A stretch of 64,000 nucleotides of DNA from Woronichinia naegeliana WA131 (GCA_025370055.1 CP073041.1:7224272-7288271); one strand, 5' to 3'. Numbered from the stretch's first letter, positions 30,295 through 39,826 are shown. Program-made: numbers and translations. The notes: generated by a model not told the origin, from the letters alone.

Positions 30295-31065
30295 CTATTT
30301 AACACTAGACAACTGATGTCCATTACGGGAAACCGTTGCTTGAATAGATTCCAGTTTGGATACCGATTGACTGTTCTCCGTTAAAACCTCTTGATTAAAA
30401 CGATAGCCCACATTTCGTACTGTTTGAATTAAGCTTGGTTGACGGGGATCCGTTTCGATCTTCTTTCTTAAGGAAAGGACATGGGTGTCAATGGTACGGG
30501 GGTTGTCGATCGCCTCTGGCCAGGCCCGACGCAATAATTCCGAGCGACTTAAGGCAGTTCCTTCTGCTTGGGTTAGAACGTAGAGTAAACTAAATTCCTG
30601 GGGAGTCAGATCAATAAAATCTCCCTGATACTGAACTCGTCTTTGCACTAAATCAATTTTCAGATCACCATAATCTAACAAGAGTGGAGCAACGGAAGTC
30701 CGAATGCGGCGGATTAAACATTCTACCCTGGCCATGAATTCCTGCATTCCAAAGGGCTTGGTCAAATAATCATCGGCTCCAGCCTTTAAACCCTGCACGA
30801 TATCCTTCTCTCCATTACGGGCAGAGAGGACGAGGATCATAGACTGTCGCTGCTGAAATAACCAACGGCACAATTCGATGCCATCTCCGTCTGGTAAATC
30901 AGAGTCTATGACCGCTAAGGTCGGTTGCCGTTGCATGAACGCCTGTCTAGCCTGCTGCAAATTGGCACATTGTTGGACTAAATAACCTGCCTGCTGCAAA
31001 TGCCAACTCAACAGCGATCGCAGGTGAGGATTCCCCTCAACAATCGAAAGATAAACTGGATTCAC
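30295..31065 (-). CDS. OmpR-type response regulator with atypical receiver
   Basis: A 256-residue regulator with an N-terminal receiver domain and a C-terminal winged-helix DNA-binding domain (LTPQEFSLLYVL, RTIDTHVLSLRKKI, VRNVGYRF). The phosphoacceptor Asp is kept in AVIDSDLPDGDG, and the switch Ser and Lys are in LVLSARN and YLTKPFG. The acidic pair that normally binds magnesium is replaced by Glu-Gly (IVEGNPHLRSLL), so phosphorylation may be weak or absent. NblR, a cyanobacterial regulator of nblA, is also atypical, and the nblA pair is 2.3 kb away; an NblR-like role is possible but unproven. Translation appears to start at a GTG (31065). Confidence 0.82.
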   Translation of the reverse strand: MNPVYLSIVEGNPHLRSLLSWHLQQAGYLVQQCANLQQARQAFMQRQPTLAVIDSDLPDGDGIELCRWLFQQRQSMILVLSARNGEKDIVQGLKAGADDYLTKPFGMQEFMARVECLIRRIRTSVAPLLLDYGDLKIDLVQRRVQYQGDFIDLTPQEFSLLYVLTQAEGTALSRSELLRRAWPEAIDNPRTIDTHVLSLRKKIETDPRQPSLIQTVRNVGYRFNQEVLTENSQSVSKLESIQATVSRNGHQLSSVK

Positions 31066-31266
31066 CTTGATTTCATTCCTACATAACTCGCCAGGCTTAA
31101 ATTAACAAACTTAATGTCAAGGGATTGTAACATCTGCTACGATGAGGAGTCAGCAAATCCGTAGAAAAACTAAAGATTTTTAGGCTATTTCCAAGAAATA
31201 TTGATAGAATCTCTCCACCCTTAACATTGTCAAGTCTTGACGATAAAATGAAAATATAGTCCTCTA

Positions 31267-31530
31267 ATGCCAACTATGTTACAAGACCCCCTGACAATTC
31301 GCTACTACCAAAAACTAACCGATGGGATGGTGGATCTCTGGCACCGAGGCCGTCGGATGGAAGAAATTCGTCTTTATACGGAAGGCTACATCGCCTGTAT
31401 GCGCCAAAGTAACCATATAGAACCCTATCTTATCCATCGTCTCGAAGATGATGCCTATGCTTTTTTAAGAGATCCCTCAAACTTTAGCTTGCCTGTCTTT
31501 GAGGTAGAAAGAGATTATGATTACCGTTGA
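31267..31530 (+). CDS. Small conserved cyanobacterial protein (DUF6761-like)
   Basis: An 87-residue soluble protein starting at ATG 31267 or at the next ATG (31276, MLQDPLTIRYY). It resembles a small conserved cyanobacterial family (I believe DUF6761), with RLYTEGY and HIEPYLIHRLEDDAYAFL segments; function unknown. A strong Rho-independent terminator lies about 50 bp after the stop. It is divergent from the response-regulator gene, with 201 bp between them. Confidence 0.6.
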   Translation: MPTMLQDPLTIRYYQKLTDGMVDLWHRGRRMEEIRLYTEGYIACMRQSNHIEPYLIHRLEDDAYAFLRDPSNFSLPVFEVERDYDYR

Positions 31531-31577
31531 TCCGTTCTGTTTTTTAGAGCCTAATGCTTTTTCATGCTGAAATAAGG

Positions 31578-31609
31578 GGTAGGATACAAAGGACGATCCT
31601 ACCTTTTTT
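31578..31609 (+). terminator. Rho-independent terminator
   Basis: A hairpin with stem GGTAGGAT pairing with ATCCTACC (31578-31585 and 31596-31603), followed at once by six T residues. It ends the transcript of the small gene before it on the + strand and sits 10 bp before the convergent glutaredoxin stop. Confidence 0.8.
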
Positions 31610-31618
31610 GCGCTGAAC

Positions 31619-31957
31619 CTAGGAAGCGAGGGCAATCTCGACCATCTCTTGCAATTCTCCACTCTGATAGAGTTCAATCAAAATATCCGAACCGCCCAGA
31701 AATTCTCCATTTAGATAGACTTGAGGGATAGTTGGCCAATTAGAGTATTCCTTGATTCCTTGACGAATCCCTGGATCATCTAGAACATTGACGGTCTCAT
31801 AGGGAACCCCCAAGGCATTTAAAATTTGGACAACATTGTTAGAGAAACCGCATTGGGGCATCAACTTGTTACCCTTCATAAAAACAAGAATTTTATTAGC
31901 GGCAATAAGTTTGTCAATACGCTCTTTTACTTCATTTGTAAGGGTTGGTGACATCAT
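31619..31957 (-). CDS. grxD: Monothiol glutaredoxin (Grx4/GrxD family)
   Basis: A 112-residue glutaredoxin with the single-cysteine CGFS site (MPQCGFSNN), [18 protein letters not shown] for glutathione binding and the usual C-terminal helix. CGFS glutaredoxins carry and deliver [2Fe-2S] clusters. ATG 31957 was chosen over an upstream TTG that would add eight residues. It is 78 bp downstream of bolA on the same strand; CGFS glutaredoxins and BolA share an Fe-S cluster as a heterodimer. Confidence 0.93.
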   Translation of the reverse strand: MMSPTLTNEVKERIDKLIAANKILVFMKGNKLMPQCGFSNNVVQILNALGVPYETVNVLDDPGIRQGIKEYSNWPTIPQVYLNGEFLGGSDILIELYQSGELQEMVEIALAS

Positions 31958-32035
31958 AGGGGTAAAAATTGGCTCCAAGGTAACGAGAAAAAAACGAGAT
32001 AACGGATAGTCAAAAAGCTTAACTTATTTTAAACC

Positions 32036-32296
32036 CTAGAGAGTTTGACCAACTTTAGCCCAAGCTTCTGGCGTAAAGGTTTTGAGGGCTAGGGCGTGGA
32101 TCGCTTCAGTGGCCATTTCAGTTTTGAGGGCATCGTAAACCATTTGGTGTTGTTTAACTCGGCTTTTGCCCAAAAACTCCGCAGACACAACAACTGCCTC
32201 CAAATGATCGCCACCGCCGGTCAGGTCTCGAACGATGACTTCTGCATCCGGTAGTTGGGATTTAATCGTATCTTTGACTTGAGTAAGCATAACCAT
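32036..32296 (-). CDS. bolA: BolA-family protein
   Basis: An 86-residue BolA-like protein with the family core [31 protein letters not shown] and a conserved histidine supplying a possible cluster ligand. BolA proteins pair with CGFS glutaredoxins in iron-sulfur handling and redox signalling. The partner gene is next downstream, which supports both calls. Confidence 0.92.
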   Translation of the reverse strand: MVMLTQVKDTIKSQLPDAEVIVRDLTGGGDHLEAVVVSAEFLGKSRVKQHQMVYDALKTEMATEAIHALALKTFTPEAWAKVGQTL

Positions 32297-32352
32297 AGCG
32301 TTAAAAAGGGGATTTTTTGAAGATTATAAAGTAGTGTTTCTCGTCTTGACCG

Positions 32353-33027
32353 TTATTTCGCCGGTGGTGGATTGCTGCTAGGATTGGGAACTGGAGTGCT
32401 ACCTGGATTGGATGGTGCAAAGGGCGTGGCAACAAAGCCTAATTCTAAAAGCTGTTGATAGGACTTTTTCCCTAGATCGGTAGTGGGGTTTTGGGAACGA
32501 ATAATTTGAATAAGTAAGGGAACGGCCAATTCCGGTTGATTTTTAGCTCGGTGAACCAGGGCCAAACGGTAGGTGGCTTCGTCTCGCATCTGACCTGTTT
32601 TGAGAGCTTCTGAACGTTGTTCTTCAAAAACTTTTTGATCAATCCCCGAAAAACTATTGGCTAGTTGTAAATGAAAATTGGAAAGTTGGTTAAAAATTTT
32701 GCGAGCCTGCTGCAATTTATCCATTGCCACATCATATTTTTCCCCATTAACGGCTTGGATCGCTTCATTCATTAACTTTTGACCGCCACTGGGACTCAGC
32801 AGACTATCAGATTGATTGAGGGGACGGAGATCATCTAGATCATCTGTGCCTTCACCCATGCCAGGAGCATCAGGGGGGGTTTGAGATTTTTGGGAGATTA
32901 ACCAGTTAATCGTCTGAGGGGCGGAACTTTCTTGGGAGTGAGCCGCCTGGAAACTTGAAAAGGCTAGGCTTAATGGCAAAATTGCCAGGCTCCCCATAGC
33001 AAAGGTACGAAGGGACAAATTTAGCAT
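32353..33027 (-). CDS. Secreted TPR-like hypothetical protein
   Basis: A 224-residue protein with an N-terminal signal peptide (hydrophobic MGSLAILPLSLAFSSF, cleavage likely after AHS). The middle part (about 85-190) consists of paired helices resembling tetratricopeptide repeats (AIQAVNGEKYDVAMDKLQQA, YRLALVHRAKNQPELAVPLL), and the tail is rich in proline and serine. It is probably periplasmic, and conserved in cyanobacteria as far as I can tell. No enzymatic motif is visible. It is co-oriented with bolA and grxD. Confidence 0.65.
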   Translation of the reverse strand: MLNLSLRTFAMGSLAILPLSLAFSSFQAAHSQESSAPQTINWLISQKSQTPPDAPGMGEGTDDLDDLRPLNQSDSLLSPSGGQKLMNEAIQAVNGEKYDVAMDKLQQARKIFNQLSNFHLQLANSFSGIDQKVFEEQRSEALKTGQMRDEATYRLALVHRAKNQPELAVPLLIQIIRSQNPTTDLGKKSYQQLLELGFVATPFAPSNPGSTPVPNPSSNPPPAK

Positions 33028-33129
33028 AACGGGATTGATAGGTCTTAACGCCCCTCCGAAGGTAGCAATTCTTGAGGTATCTTAACACTGAGTGTTATTG
33101 CCTGGATAACGGTTCTGTGAAATTTTGCT

Positions 33130-34335
33130 CTAATTAAGGCGAAGCTGTTGCTCACGGCGTAGGCTTTTCTCCAATTCTTTCTTGGCATTCTCGGCTTGTT
33201 TTTGCTGATCTTGAAGTTGCTGTTGGAGTCTTTTTTGTTGATTTCGCTGTTCTTCTAGCTGCTTTTGCATGATTTGTTGATTTTGTTTCCCTAACTGTTC
33301 CGATAGCAATTGCCGTTCTTGCTGTAGGCGTTGTTCCTGAAACTGCGACTGCTGTTGAAGAGTATTTTGTAATAGCTGTTGTTCAGAGAGTTGTCTTTGA
33401 ATAACGGGTTGGGCAGGGGCCAGATTAGGGGAGAGTGAGGAAAGGGGCAGGGGATAACGGTTATGAAGGGAAATAGATGGCTGATTGGTTAACAGAGGAA
33501 TGGTGGAAGGTAACAATTGCATTTGTCTAGGTTCTAATTGGAAATCGACCTTTACTTGGGAACCAAGAATACGCTCTAAATTAGCAAGATCATCCATTAG
33601 ATGGGTTTGCAATGCTTGGGGGAGATTGGACTCCGTCGGCATACTGAGCGATCGCCCTGGGGTTAAACGATAGGGGAGGCTTGGTAGAGCGTTTAGTAAA
33701 GGAGCGGATTGAGTTCTGCCCAGGGAAGCGACAAGCAGAGGTACTGTAACGACTGGTGTGAAAGGGGTGGGAGTGGGTGGAGAAATGGCTGAGGTGATAA
33801 CGGCAGGAGCCAGGACTGTCGGCGTAACGAGGGCAGTCGGCGTAACGGGACGGGGAAATTCGAGAATAGCGGAGGGGGTAATGAGTAGGGGATTCGTTTG
33901 GTTGCCAGGAATAATTAAGGCATCTATAACGGTCGGTGCGATCGCGGAAGTTTGGGGAGAAAAACTATATACACCCTGGTAGAGATCTTGATAGGTGGTT
34001 TGGGGTAAAAGGGAAATATTAACAGGTGCGTTCGGATCGTAGGGCTGAAACTGTAATTGGGCCAGACTGTCGATAATCGAGCGAAAGGAAAGGACAGAGT
34101 TGGCATTGCGAGAAGATAAGTTATTTGTTTTTGAGAGAGCCAAGCCGGAATTATTGTTCTGCTTTTTAACAAAGCTGATTGCTTGTAAATCGATTTCATT
34201 TCCCTGGTTATTAGCCATCTTTAAGCTATTTTGAACCGTACCTCCCGTCAGATTGAAGGTTGCAGCCATTACCGAAGAGGAATTGAGGAGTAAAAAAAAC
34301 AGCGTCCAGCGATAGAGGGTAGGAAAGGAAAACAT
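33130..34335 (-). CDS. Secreted protein with Gln-rich coiled coil
   Basis: A 401-residue protein of unknown family, translated from ATG 34335 so that it begins with a signal peptide (YRWTLFFLLLNSSSVMA). The middle is Pro/Thr-rich and low in complexity, with repeated VTPTxL units. The last 90 residues are a Gln/Glu/Arg-rich coiled coil (EQQLLQNTLQQQSQFQEQRL). It may be an envelope or filament-associated protein; I do not recognise a function. An upstream TTG at 34374 would add 13 residues ahead of the signal peptide and is less likely. Confidence 0.6.
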   Translation of the reverse strand: MFSFPTLYRWTLFFLLLNSSSVMAATFNLTGGTVQNSLKMANNQGNEIDLQAISFVKKQNNNSGLALSKTNNLSSRNANSVLSFRSIIDSLAQLQFQPYDPNAPVNISLLPQTTYQDLYQGVYSFSPQTSAIAPTVIDALIIPGNQTNPLLITPSAILEFPRPVTPTALVTPTVLAPAVITSAISPPTPTPFTPVVTVPLLVASLGRTQSAPLLNALPSLPYRLTPGRSLSMPTESNLPQALQTHLMDDLANLERILGSQVKVDFQLEPRQMQLLPSTIPLLTNQPSISLHNRYPLPLSSLSPNLAPAQPVIQRQLSEQQLLQNTLQQQSQFQEQRLQQERQLLSEQLGKQNQQIMQKQLEEQRNQQKRLQQQLQDQQKQAENAKKELEKSLRREQQLRLN

Positions 34336-34435
34336 ATTCAAACTGCTAACAAAATCGCTAACAGATATAGTCAATACTTTAGATTTGTCTTCTATTCTAA
34401 CGTTTAACCTAAAATAACAGTGCTATTGTGCCAGG

Positions 34436-35689
34436 TTAAGGACTGGTTAGTTGCTGAACGACCAATTGAGCGATCGCCGTTGCTGCGCCTGGTTGGCCTC
34501 GAACTTGACTTAAATCGGTTTTAATTCTCGCTAAAATTTCGGGCTGATCTAGCCAACTAATGGCTAATTGAGCGACCTGTTCAGGATCAAGCTGGCCGAT
34601 TAATTCAGGAATAATGGCTTTTCCGGCCCAGATATTAGGCCAGGCATAAAGACGGTTTTGAGAAATAATTAGGTAATTGATCAAACGGGCTAGGAGTTTG
34701 CCCAGGAGCGGTAAACGCGCTAACATCCCAGGCAAGCCGTCCCAACTTTGCATCGCTTCTAATTGTTGAGTCGGCAGTAAAACAATCATCGGAACCGTTA
34801 AGGCTCCTAACTCGGCAGTATTGGCTCCGACAGTGGTCAGGGCAAAATGCCATTGACTGAGGCGATGATGGGCGGGAAATTCGGTAATAAGGCCAATACT
34901 GAGATTACCAGAGGTTTCTAGGGTGGGAGTTTGATTTTCTCCTGAAGCGTTCACACACAATTGGGCTGCGACCTTTCCCATTTTTGCCACCATTGCATTC
35001 TGATGGGGATCGGCATATTGAGCTAAAGTGGGCAGATCCAGGGTGGGAGCAACGGCAATTTCAAATAATACTTCCGGGCGGTGGCGGTGGATGGCTTCGG
35101 CGATCGCTAAACAAAAGGGAACTCCCTGGGTGAGTTTACTGGCCTTTGAACCTGGCATGATGCCAATAATCGGTTTTGTCGCCGTTGATGGCAGTAAAGA
35201 GAACTGAACATCGGCCATCAAATCTCCCGTGACGATTGCTTTAGAACGATAGCGGAAAGGAATTTTTTGTCTAACGCTTTCCGACCTTACCCCAAAAGCA
35301 TCTATCCAGCGATACCAACGGGCTTCCCATTCCGCATAAATAACGGTACGGTAGCCAAGTCGTTTACCGAGAGCCAGGGCATAAAATTGATCACCCCCCA
35401 AAAATAAAACCACTCCCCGCGATCGCCAATCCCAATTTTCTGCTGTTTTGCCCCAGAGCAAAAAGTTCCAAAAATCTTCACTGGCCTGAACCCGATCCAC
35501 TTCACCATAGGTGCGAGCCAAATCTGCTTCTTTGCCCATGGCGTGAGGACAGGGGGATAAAACAACCGATATTCTGACCGTTTCTCGATCTTCCCCCCAT
35601 AATTGTCGCAAGGCTTTAAGCACCGGACGTACCCAGGTAGTCATTTCCCCAGGGCCATTAGACAAAATTAGAATATCAACAGGTTCCAT
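34436..35689 (-). CDS. LpxB-related glycosyltransferase-like protein
   Basis: A 417-residue protein resembling the cyanobacterial lipid-A-disaccharide-synthase-related family: N-terminal ILILSNGPGEMTTWVRPVL, the donor-site GIMPGSKASKLTQG near the middle and VGANTAELGALTVPMIVLLPTQ. Cyanobacteria generally lack a canonical lipid A pathway, so the substrate is unknown. It is 4 bp downstream of the GIY-YIG-like gene on the same strand and likely shares its transcript. Confidence 0.72.
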   Translation of the reverse strand: MEPVDILILSNGPGEMTTWVRPVLKALRQLWGEDRETVRISVVLSPCPHAMGKEADLARTYGEVDRVQASEDFWNFLLWGKTAENWDWRSRGVVLFLGGDQFYALALGKRLGYRTVIYAEWEARWYRWIDAFGVRSESVRQKIPFRYRSKAIVTGDLMADVQFSLLPSTATKPIIGIMPGSKASKLTQGVPFCLAIAEAIHRHRPEVLFEIAVAPTLDLPTLAQYADPHQNAMVAKMGKVAAQLCVNASGENQTPTLETSGNLSIGLITEFPAHHRLSQWHFALTTVGANTAELGALTVPMIVLLPTQQLEAMQSWDGLPGMLARLPLLGKLLARLINYLIISQNRLYAWPNIWAGKAIIPELIGQLDPEQVAQLAISWLDQPEILARIKTDLSQVRGQPGAATAIAQLVVQQLTSP

Positions 35690-35693
35690 AACG

Positions 35694-36275
35694 CTACGAG
35701 CCGAAGGGTTTGCCCCACCATTGCCAACATTCCTTATTAAACGGCGATCGCCATTTGAAAATTAGATGTCGTTCCCATTGTTGCAGAATTTTTTTCTGGG
35801 GGGGAATATGGGGCCAAAAAGCCGAAACCACCTCAACCACCAGTTGATAACGACGATGTAACTCAATATATTGCAGAATATAATCTTTGCAGTCGTGGGT
35901 TCCTTGCCAACGTTGATTGGGGGTCAGTTTTGTTTCTCCTACATATAACAGTAAGGGGATACTGCGATCCAAAATAAAGTAAAGACAACCTTGATTGCTA
36001 CTGTCTAAAGGTTCCGCAAAACTAGCCTGCCGCCAAAAGAGAGAGGAGTGGGACGGCAAGGCAAAGGGATCAATTTCGTCGGGCTGATGCCAGGTGGTGT
36101 TCGCTAATTCAAAGAGCGAGGTTTGTTGAGGCGGAGGGGTCACTTTAACGGTTTGTTGATAGGCAAAAATACTATCCTTCCAGCGTATCAACTGTTCTCG
36201 ACTCATGGGTAAGGACTCAGGACGAGCAACTCGGTAGGGAGAGGGGGCATCAAAAAGTTTTAATTGTTTGGCCAT
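35694..36275 (-). CDS. GIY-YIG-like nuclease-domain protein
   Basis: A 193-residue protein whose second half contains a GIY-YIG-like motif: GCLYFILDRSIPLLLYVGET at about 95-115, followed by an Arg and, in the last third, a Glu (WERHLIFKW) that could complete the site. The N-terminal half has no recognised domain. The GIY and YIG elements are loose (CLYFI and LLYVGE), so activity is uncertain. It is tightly linked to the LpxB-like gene. Confidence 0.6.
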   Translation of the reverse strand: MAKQLKLFDAPSPYRVARPESLPMSREQLIRWKDSIFAYQQTVKVTPPPQQTSLFELANTTWHQPDEIDPFALPSHSSLFWRQASFAEPLDSSNQGCLYFILDRSIPLLLYVGETKLTPNQRWQGTHDCKDYILQYIELHRRYQLVVEVVSAFWPHIPPQKKILQQWERHLIFKWRSPFNKECWQWWGKPFGS

Positions 36276-36320
36276 ACCCTGATTTAGTCGGTAAAGTTGA
36301 TCAAGCTGGATCTCACAGTC

Positions 36321-37238
36321 TTAGGCATTCGGTAATCCAGCCAGTAGATAACCTAGGGCTAAAAGCATACCACTGACAAAGTGAAAATTCACCGCTAGAA
36401 ATTTGCAGTTATTCACTAAATTGGGCTGATCATGATATTGCTGAACATGACGAACCAATTGCCAAGCTAGGGGTAAGCTGATGAAAACCAGTCCCGTCTG
36501 CCAGGGTGCTAAGCCCGTCAAGATAAATCCGATCGCCAAAAGATAGAAACTAATCGTGCTGATCGTTAAAATCTGGGAACCTCTGGCCGTCCCTAAACGC
36601 ACAATCGGCGATCGCTTACCAGCGGCCAGATCATCGGCAACTTGGTGAAAATGAGAACAAAAAAGAATGATCGAAGTACTGATACCCACTAGGGTAGCAA
36701 CTGTTAAACTTGTCCAGTGAAACGCCTGGTTTTGGGAATAGTCAACGGCGGCGATCGCCATCGGGCCAAAGGTGATAAAACAGATTACTTCTCCTAAGCC
36801 TTGATAGCCCAGCCGGAAGGGTGGCCCTTGATAGCTATAACCCAAGAGACAGTCCAGCAAGATGAGCAGAATTACTGTACTGTCCTGTTGTAGCCAACTG
36901 ATGGCCACAATTCCCAGCAGTCCTGCCAGCAAAAAAAGATTACTTAAGACAAAAATCAGCGATTTATTGCCGGTTAAATTCACCACCGAATGGGCCTTAT
37001 TTTGATCAATTCCCGTATCTGCATCAAAAACATCATTGCTCAGATTTAGCCAGGCGATAATGGCGATCGCGGAAAAAAGAAAAATACTAAAAATCTGGCC
37101 CTGAAACTGATGGGATTGATTATAGGCAAAGGCTGTTCCCACCGCGATCGGAATTACAGCAACACTATACATCGGAGGCTTAATCGCTGCCATCCATAAC
37201 TTTTTTTGACTGGGAGCAGGGGAACTGGTAGAGATCAT
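36321..37238 (-). CDS. menA: 2-carboxy-1,4-naphthoquinone phytyltransferase MenA
   Basis: A 305-residue UbiA-family prenyltransferase with about eight membrane helices that attaches the phytyl chain in phylloquinone (vitamin K1) synthesis for photosystem I. The first Asp-rich motif is NLSNDVFDADTGID near residues 65-78, and the second region is DDLAAGKRSPIVRLG. It is divergent from menF, with 280 bp between, so the two pathway genes may share a control region. Confidence 0.93.
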   Translation of the reverse strand: MISTSSPAPSQKKLWMAAIKPPMYSVAVIPIAVGTAFAYNQSHQFQGQIFSIFLFSAIAIIAWLNLSNDVFDADTGIDQNKAHSVVNLTGNKSLIFVLSNLFLLAGLLGIVAISWLQQDSTVILLILLDCLLGYSYQGPPFRLGYQGLGEVICFITFGPMAIAAVDYSQNQAFHWTSLTVATLVGISTSIILFCSHFHQVADDLAAGKRSPIVRLGTARGSQILTISTISFYLLAIGFILTGLAPWQTGLVFISLPLAWQLVRHVQQYHDQPNLVNNCKFLAVNFHFVSGMLLALGYLLAGLPNA

Positions 37239-37518
37239 CTGTCAATTCTGAATCGTAGTTATCATCGGGCATTATCTTATCTAGCGGGGAAGTACTCTCG
37301 TCTGCCAGATAAAATTGTCTAACCAGAACGCCTTTCTTCGATAGGATAGTTAGGAAGTAGCTGTGCTTGACCGTACCTTAATCCGAGGAAAAGTCTTCCC
37401 AAGAGCGCACCCTTTGGCGTTCTAATGTCTTTCTGCCCACAGTAGGGACAGTATTAAGACATACCATTAATGTCACCGTTTTGTTAAACATTGATAAATA
37501 ACTTTAAAAAACTTTACG

Positions 37519-38949
37519 ATGTCTGTTGCCGTTCCAGTCATCCCCCCACTGCCAAATCTCCTTGATGATGAACAGGAACTTTATCAGTTTTTGTTAGCTT
37601 GTCAAGAAAAATTACGAGGGAATCAAGGCAAGATTTTTAATTTTTCCCAATCTATTCCCTTTGCAGATCCCCTTAGTGTTTTAGCTGCGATCCAACCCCA
37701 GGATTGCATCCATTTCTATGGGGAAAATCGGCACAAAGAAGAAGCCATTTTAGGTTATGGTGTAACCAATTCATTTGAGTTATCAGACGGTTCTCGATTT
37801 CGTCAATCCCAAACGTTTTTACAAGCTTGTTTTCAACAGATCGTAACAATTCCAGGCAAAAATGGTTTAACGCTCCCCCCTCAGATTTTTTGCGGCTTTA
37901 CTTTTTTTGAAACTAGTCATCCTCAATCCCCTTTTCCTACGGCATTTTTATTTTTACCCCAACTGCAATTGTTAAAGAAACGCAATCAATGTTTTTTAAG
38001 TTGTAATATTGCTCTCGATAAGACCGTTAATATTCGATTTTTAGTTAAGCAAATTTATCGTCAACTACAGTGGTTAAAAAATCCGACTGAAAGCTTATAT
38101 TTTAGTGAAATTTCTCCTCTCATTAATCCTCTACTCCAGCCGATTCCTGTTAATTCAGCCTTAAATATCCAAACCTCTATCCAGACCATTCTAAAATCAA
38201 TTCAAAATCATCACTTTAGTAAAGTTGTCCTTGCTCAGGCCATGGATGTTTGGGGGCAACAAAACTTTCAAGTGGATCAATGCCTACAGCGTTTACGTCA
38301 TAGTTATCAAGATTGTTATCTTTTTTCGATTGGCAATGGTCGGGGTAGTTGTTTTATCGGGGCCAGCCCTGAACGATTACTCAGTATTCACAAGGATCAA
38401 CTGGTGACAGATGCTCTGGCAGGTTCGGCTCCTAGAGGATTAACGCCCCAGGAAGATGCTCAATTTGCTCACCAATTACTGCAAAGCAACAAAGAACGCC
38501 GTGAACATCAAGCGGTCATTGAATTTATTGTCCAACGTTTAACAGAATTGGGACTCACTCCCCAGCGATCGCCGCTTAAACTGCTCAAATTATCTAACAT
38601 TCAACATCTCTGGACACCCATCCATGCTCAACTCAAACCCTCTCTTCATCCCCTGGATATTTTAGCCAAATTACATCCTACTCCTGCTGTGGCAGGGGTT
38701 CCCACTCAAATTGCCTGTCAGATGATCCAAGCCCATGAAAACTTTGATCGTTCTCTCTATGCGGCTCCCCTGGGTTGGGTTGATGCTCAAGGCAACAGTG
38801 AATTTATTGTTGGTATTCGTTCGGCCTTAATTCACCAAAATCAAGCGCGTCTTTTTGCAGGGGCTGGGATTGTGGCTGGTTCAGAAGCTTCTAAGGAATT
38901 AGCAGAAATTAATTTGAAACTGCAAACGCTTTTAAAGGCATTAGTTTAG
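37519..38949 (+). CDS. menF: Isochorismate synthase
   Basis: A 476-residue chorismate-binding enzyme that makes isochorismate, the first step of phylloquinone synthesis. The C-terminal catalytic domain shows FSKVVLAQAMDVW, FIGASPERLLS, TDALAGSAPRG, HPTPAVAGVPTQIA and LFAGAGIVAGSEASKELAEI, as in MenF/EntC. Length is typical. It stands divergent from menA, and the cobalamin riboswitch of the next gene begins about 27 bp after its stop. Confidence 0.95.
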   Translation: MSVAVPVIPPLPNLLDDEQELYQFLLACQEKLRGNQGKIFNFSQSIPFADPLSVLAAIQPQDCIHFYGENRHKEEAILGYGVTNSFELSDGSRFRQSQTFLQACFQQIVTIPGKNGLTLPPQIFCGFTFFETSHPQSPFPTAFLFLPQLQLLKKRNQCFLSCNIALDKTVNIRFLVKQIYRQLQWLKNPTESLYFSEISPLINPLLQPIPVNSALNIQTSIQTILKSIQNHHFSKVVLAQAMDVWGQQNFQVDQCLQRLRHSYQDCYLFSIGNGRGSCFIGASPERLLSIHKDQLVTDALAGSAPRGLTPQEDAQFAHQLLQSNKERREHQAVIEFIVQRLTELGLTPQRSPLKLLKLSNIQHLWTPIHAQLKPSLHPLDILAKLHPTPAVAGVPTQIACQMIQAHENFDRSLYAAPLGWVDAQGNSEFIVGIRSALIHQNQARLFAGAGIVAGSEASKELAEINLKLQTLLKALV

Positions 38950-38975
38950 TCAAATAGAGTTAACTCAAGCGTGAT

Positions 38976-39106
38976 ACATTGATTGAGTCGGTTCTGTTGG
39001 AGATCAGCCAACCGAGGTAAGGGGGAAAGTTTGGTGTGAGTCCAACGCTGTCCCGCAACTGTGATGAAGTGTTTAATATTTCAAAGCCAGGAGGCCCGCC
39101 GATAGT
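38976..39106 (+). promoter_or_regulatory. Cobalamin (B12) riboswitch
   Basis: The leader before hupE contains the conserved cobalamin riboswitch core: GGTGTGAGTCCAACGCTG, then CCCGCAACTGT, and the B12 box region GCCAGGAGGCCCGCC at 39086-39100. The paired helices GTTGG...CCAAC are visible. The hupE start lies 34 bp downstream, so binding of cobalamin likely represses expression of a cobalt or nickel transporter. Confidence 0.93.
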
Positions 39107-39139
39107 TTGATTCCATTTACATCTACGAGGTATAGAGTT

Positions 39140-39826
39140 ATGAACCAGTCTGACAATTTGGGCTTTTTTCGCACAAAAACGGTTTTTAATCAACTAGGGC
39201 TATATTTTTCAGTTAGTCTTGGGCTACTGCTGATGGCTTTGCCTGCCTCTGCACACCACATGATGGGGGGAAAGGTCCCTACTGACTTCTTTCAGGGTTT
39301 TATGATTGGCATTGCCCATCCCCTGATCGGCTTCGATCATTTTGCGTTTATTTTCGCGGTGGGATTATTAGCGGCCATACAACAACGAGGGATTTTTATT
39401 CCCATTGCCTTTGTTTTGGCCTCAATGTTGGGGGCTGGAGCGCACTTAGCAACCTTTAATTTATCAGGGGTTGAGTTAGGGGTTTCTGCCTCAGTACTGC
39501 TTTTCGGTATTTTGTTAACTCTCAAGAACCGTCCTAACACGGCTACGATTGTCGGTTTGTCAGCGATCGCCGGTCTATTTCATGGTTACGCCTATGGTGA
39601 GTCTATTTTTGGAGCAGAAACCACGCCTTTATTTGCCTATTTGCTGGGCTTTACGCTGATTCAACTAGCAGTTGCAATGATGGTATTTGGACTGAGCAAA
39701 AAATTTCTGTCAGGAGAAGCTCAACTTCCGATTGGGCGATCGGCTGGTTTAGTTCTGTCGGGTATGGGTTTGGCGTTCCTGGCCTCAGCCATTGCTAATG
39801 TTATATTTCCATTACCAAAAGGGTAA
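39140..39826 (+). CDS. hupE: HupE/UreJ-family cobalt/nickel permease
   Basis: A 228-residue membrane protein with a signal-like first segment and six to seven helices. It has the HupE hallmarks HPLIGFDHFAF and GLFHGYAYGE with metal-binding histidines. HupE/UreJ proteins import nickel or cobalt; control by the cobalamin riboswitch just upstream points to cobalt for B12 synthesis. ATG 39140 was chosen; an upstream TTG frame runs into the riboswitch. It is followed by 333 bp before the DUF2231 genes. Confidence 0.88.
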   Translation: MNQSDNLGFFRTKTVFNQLGLYFSVSLGLLLMALPASAHHMMGGKVPTDFFQGFMIGIAHPLIGFDHFAFIFAVGLLAAIQQRGIFIPIAFVLASMLGAGAHLATFNLSGVELGVSASVLLFGILLTLKNRPNTATIVGLSAIAGLFHGYAYGESIFGAETTPLFAYLLGFTLIQLAVAMMVFGLSKKFLSGEAQLPIGRSAGLVLSGMGLAFLASAIANVIFPLPKG

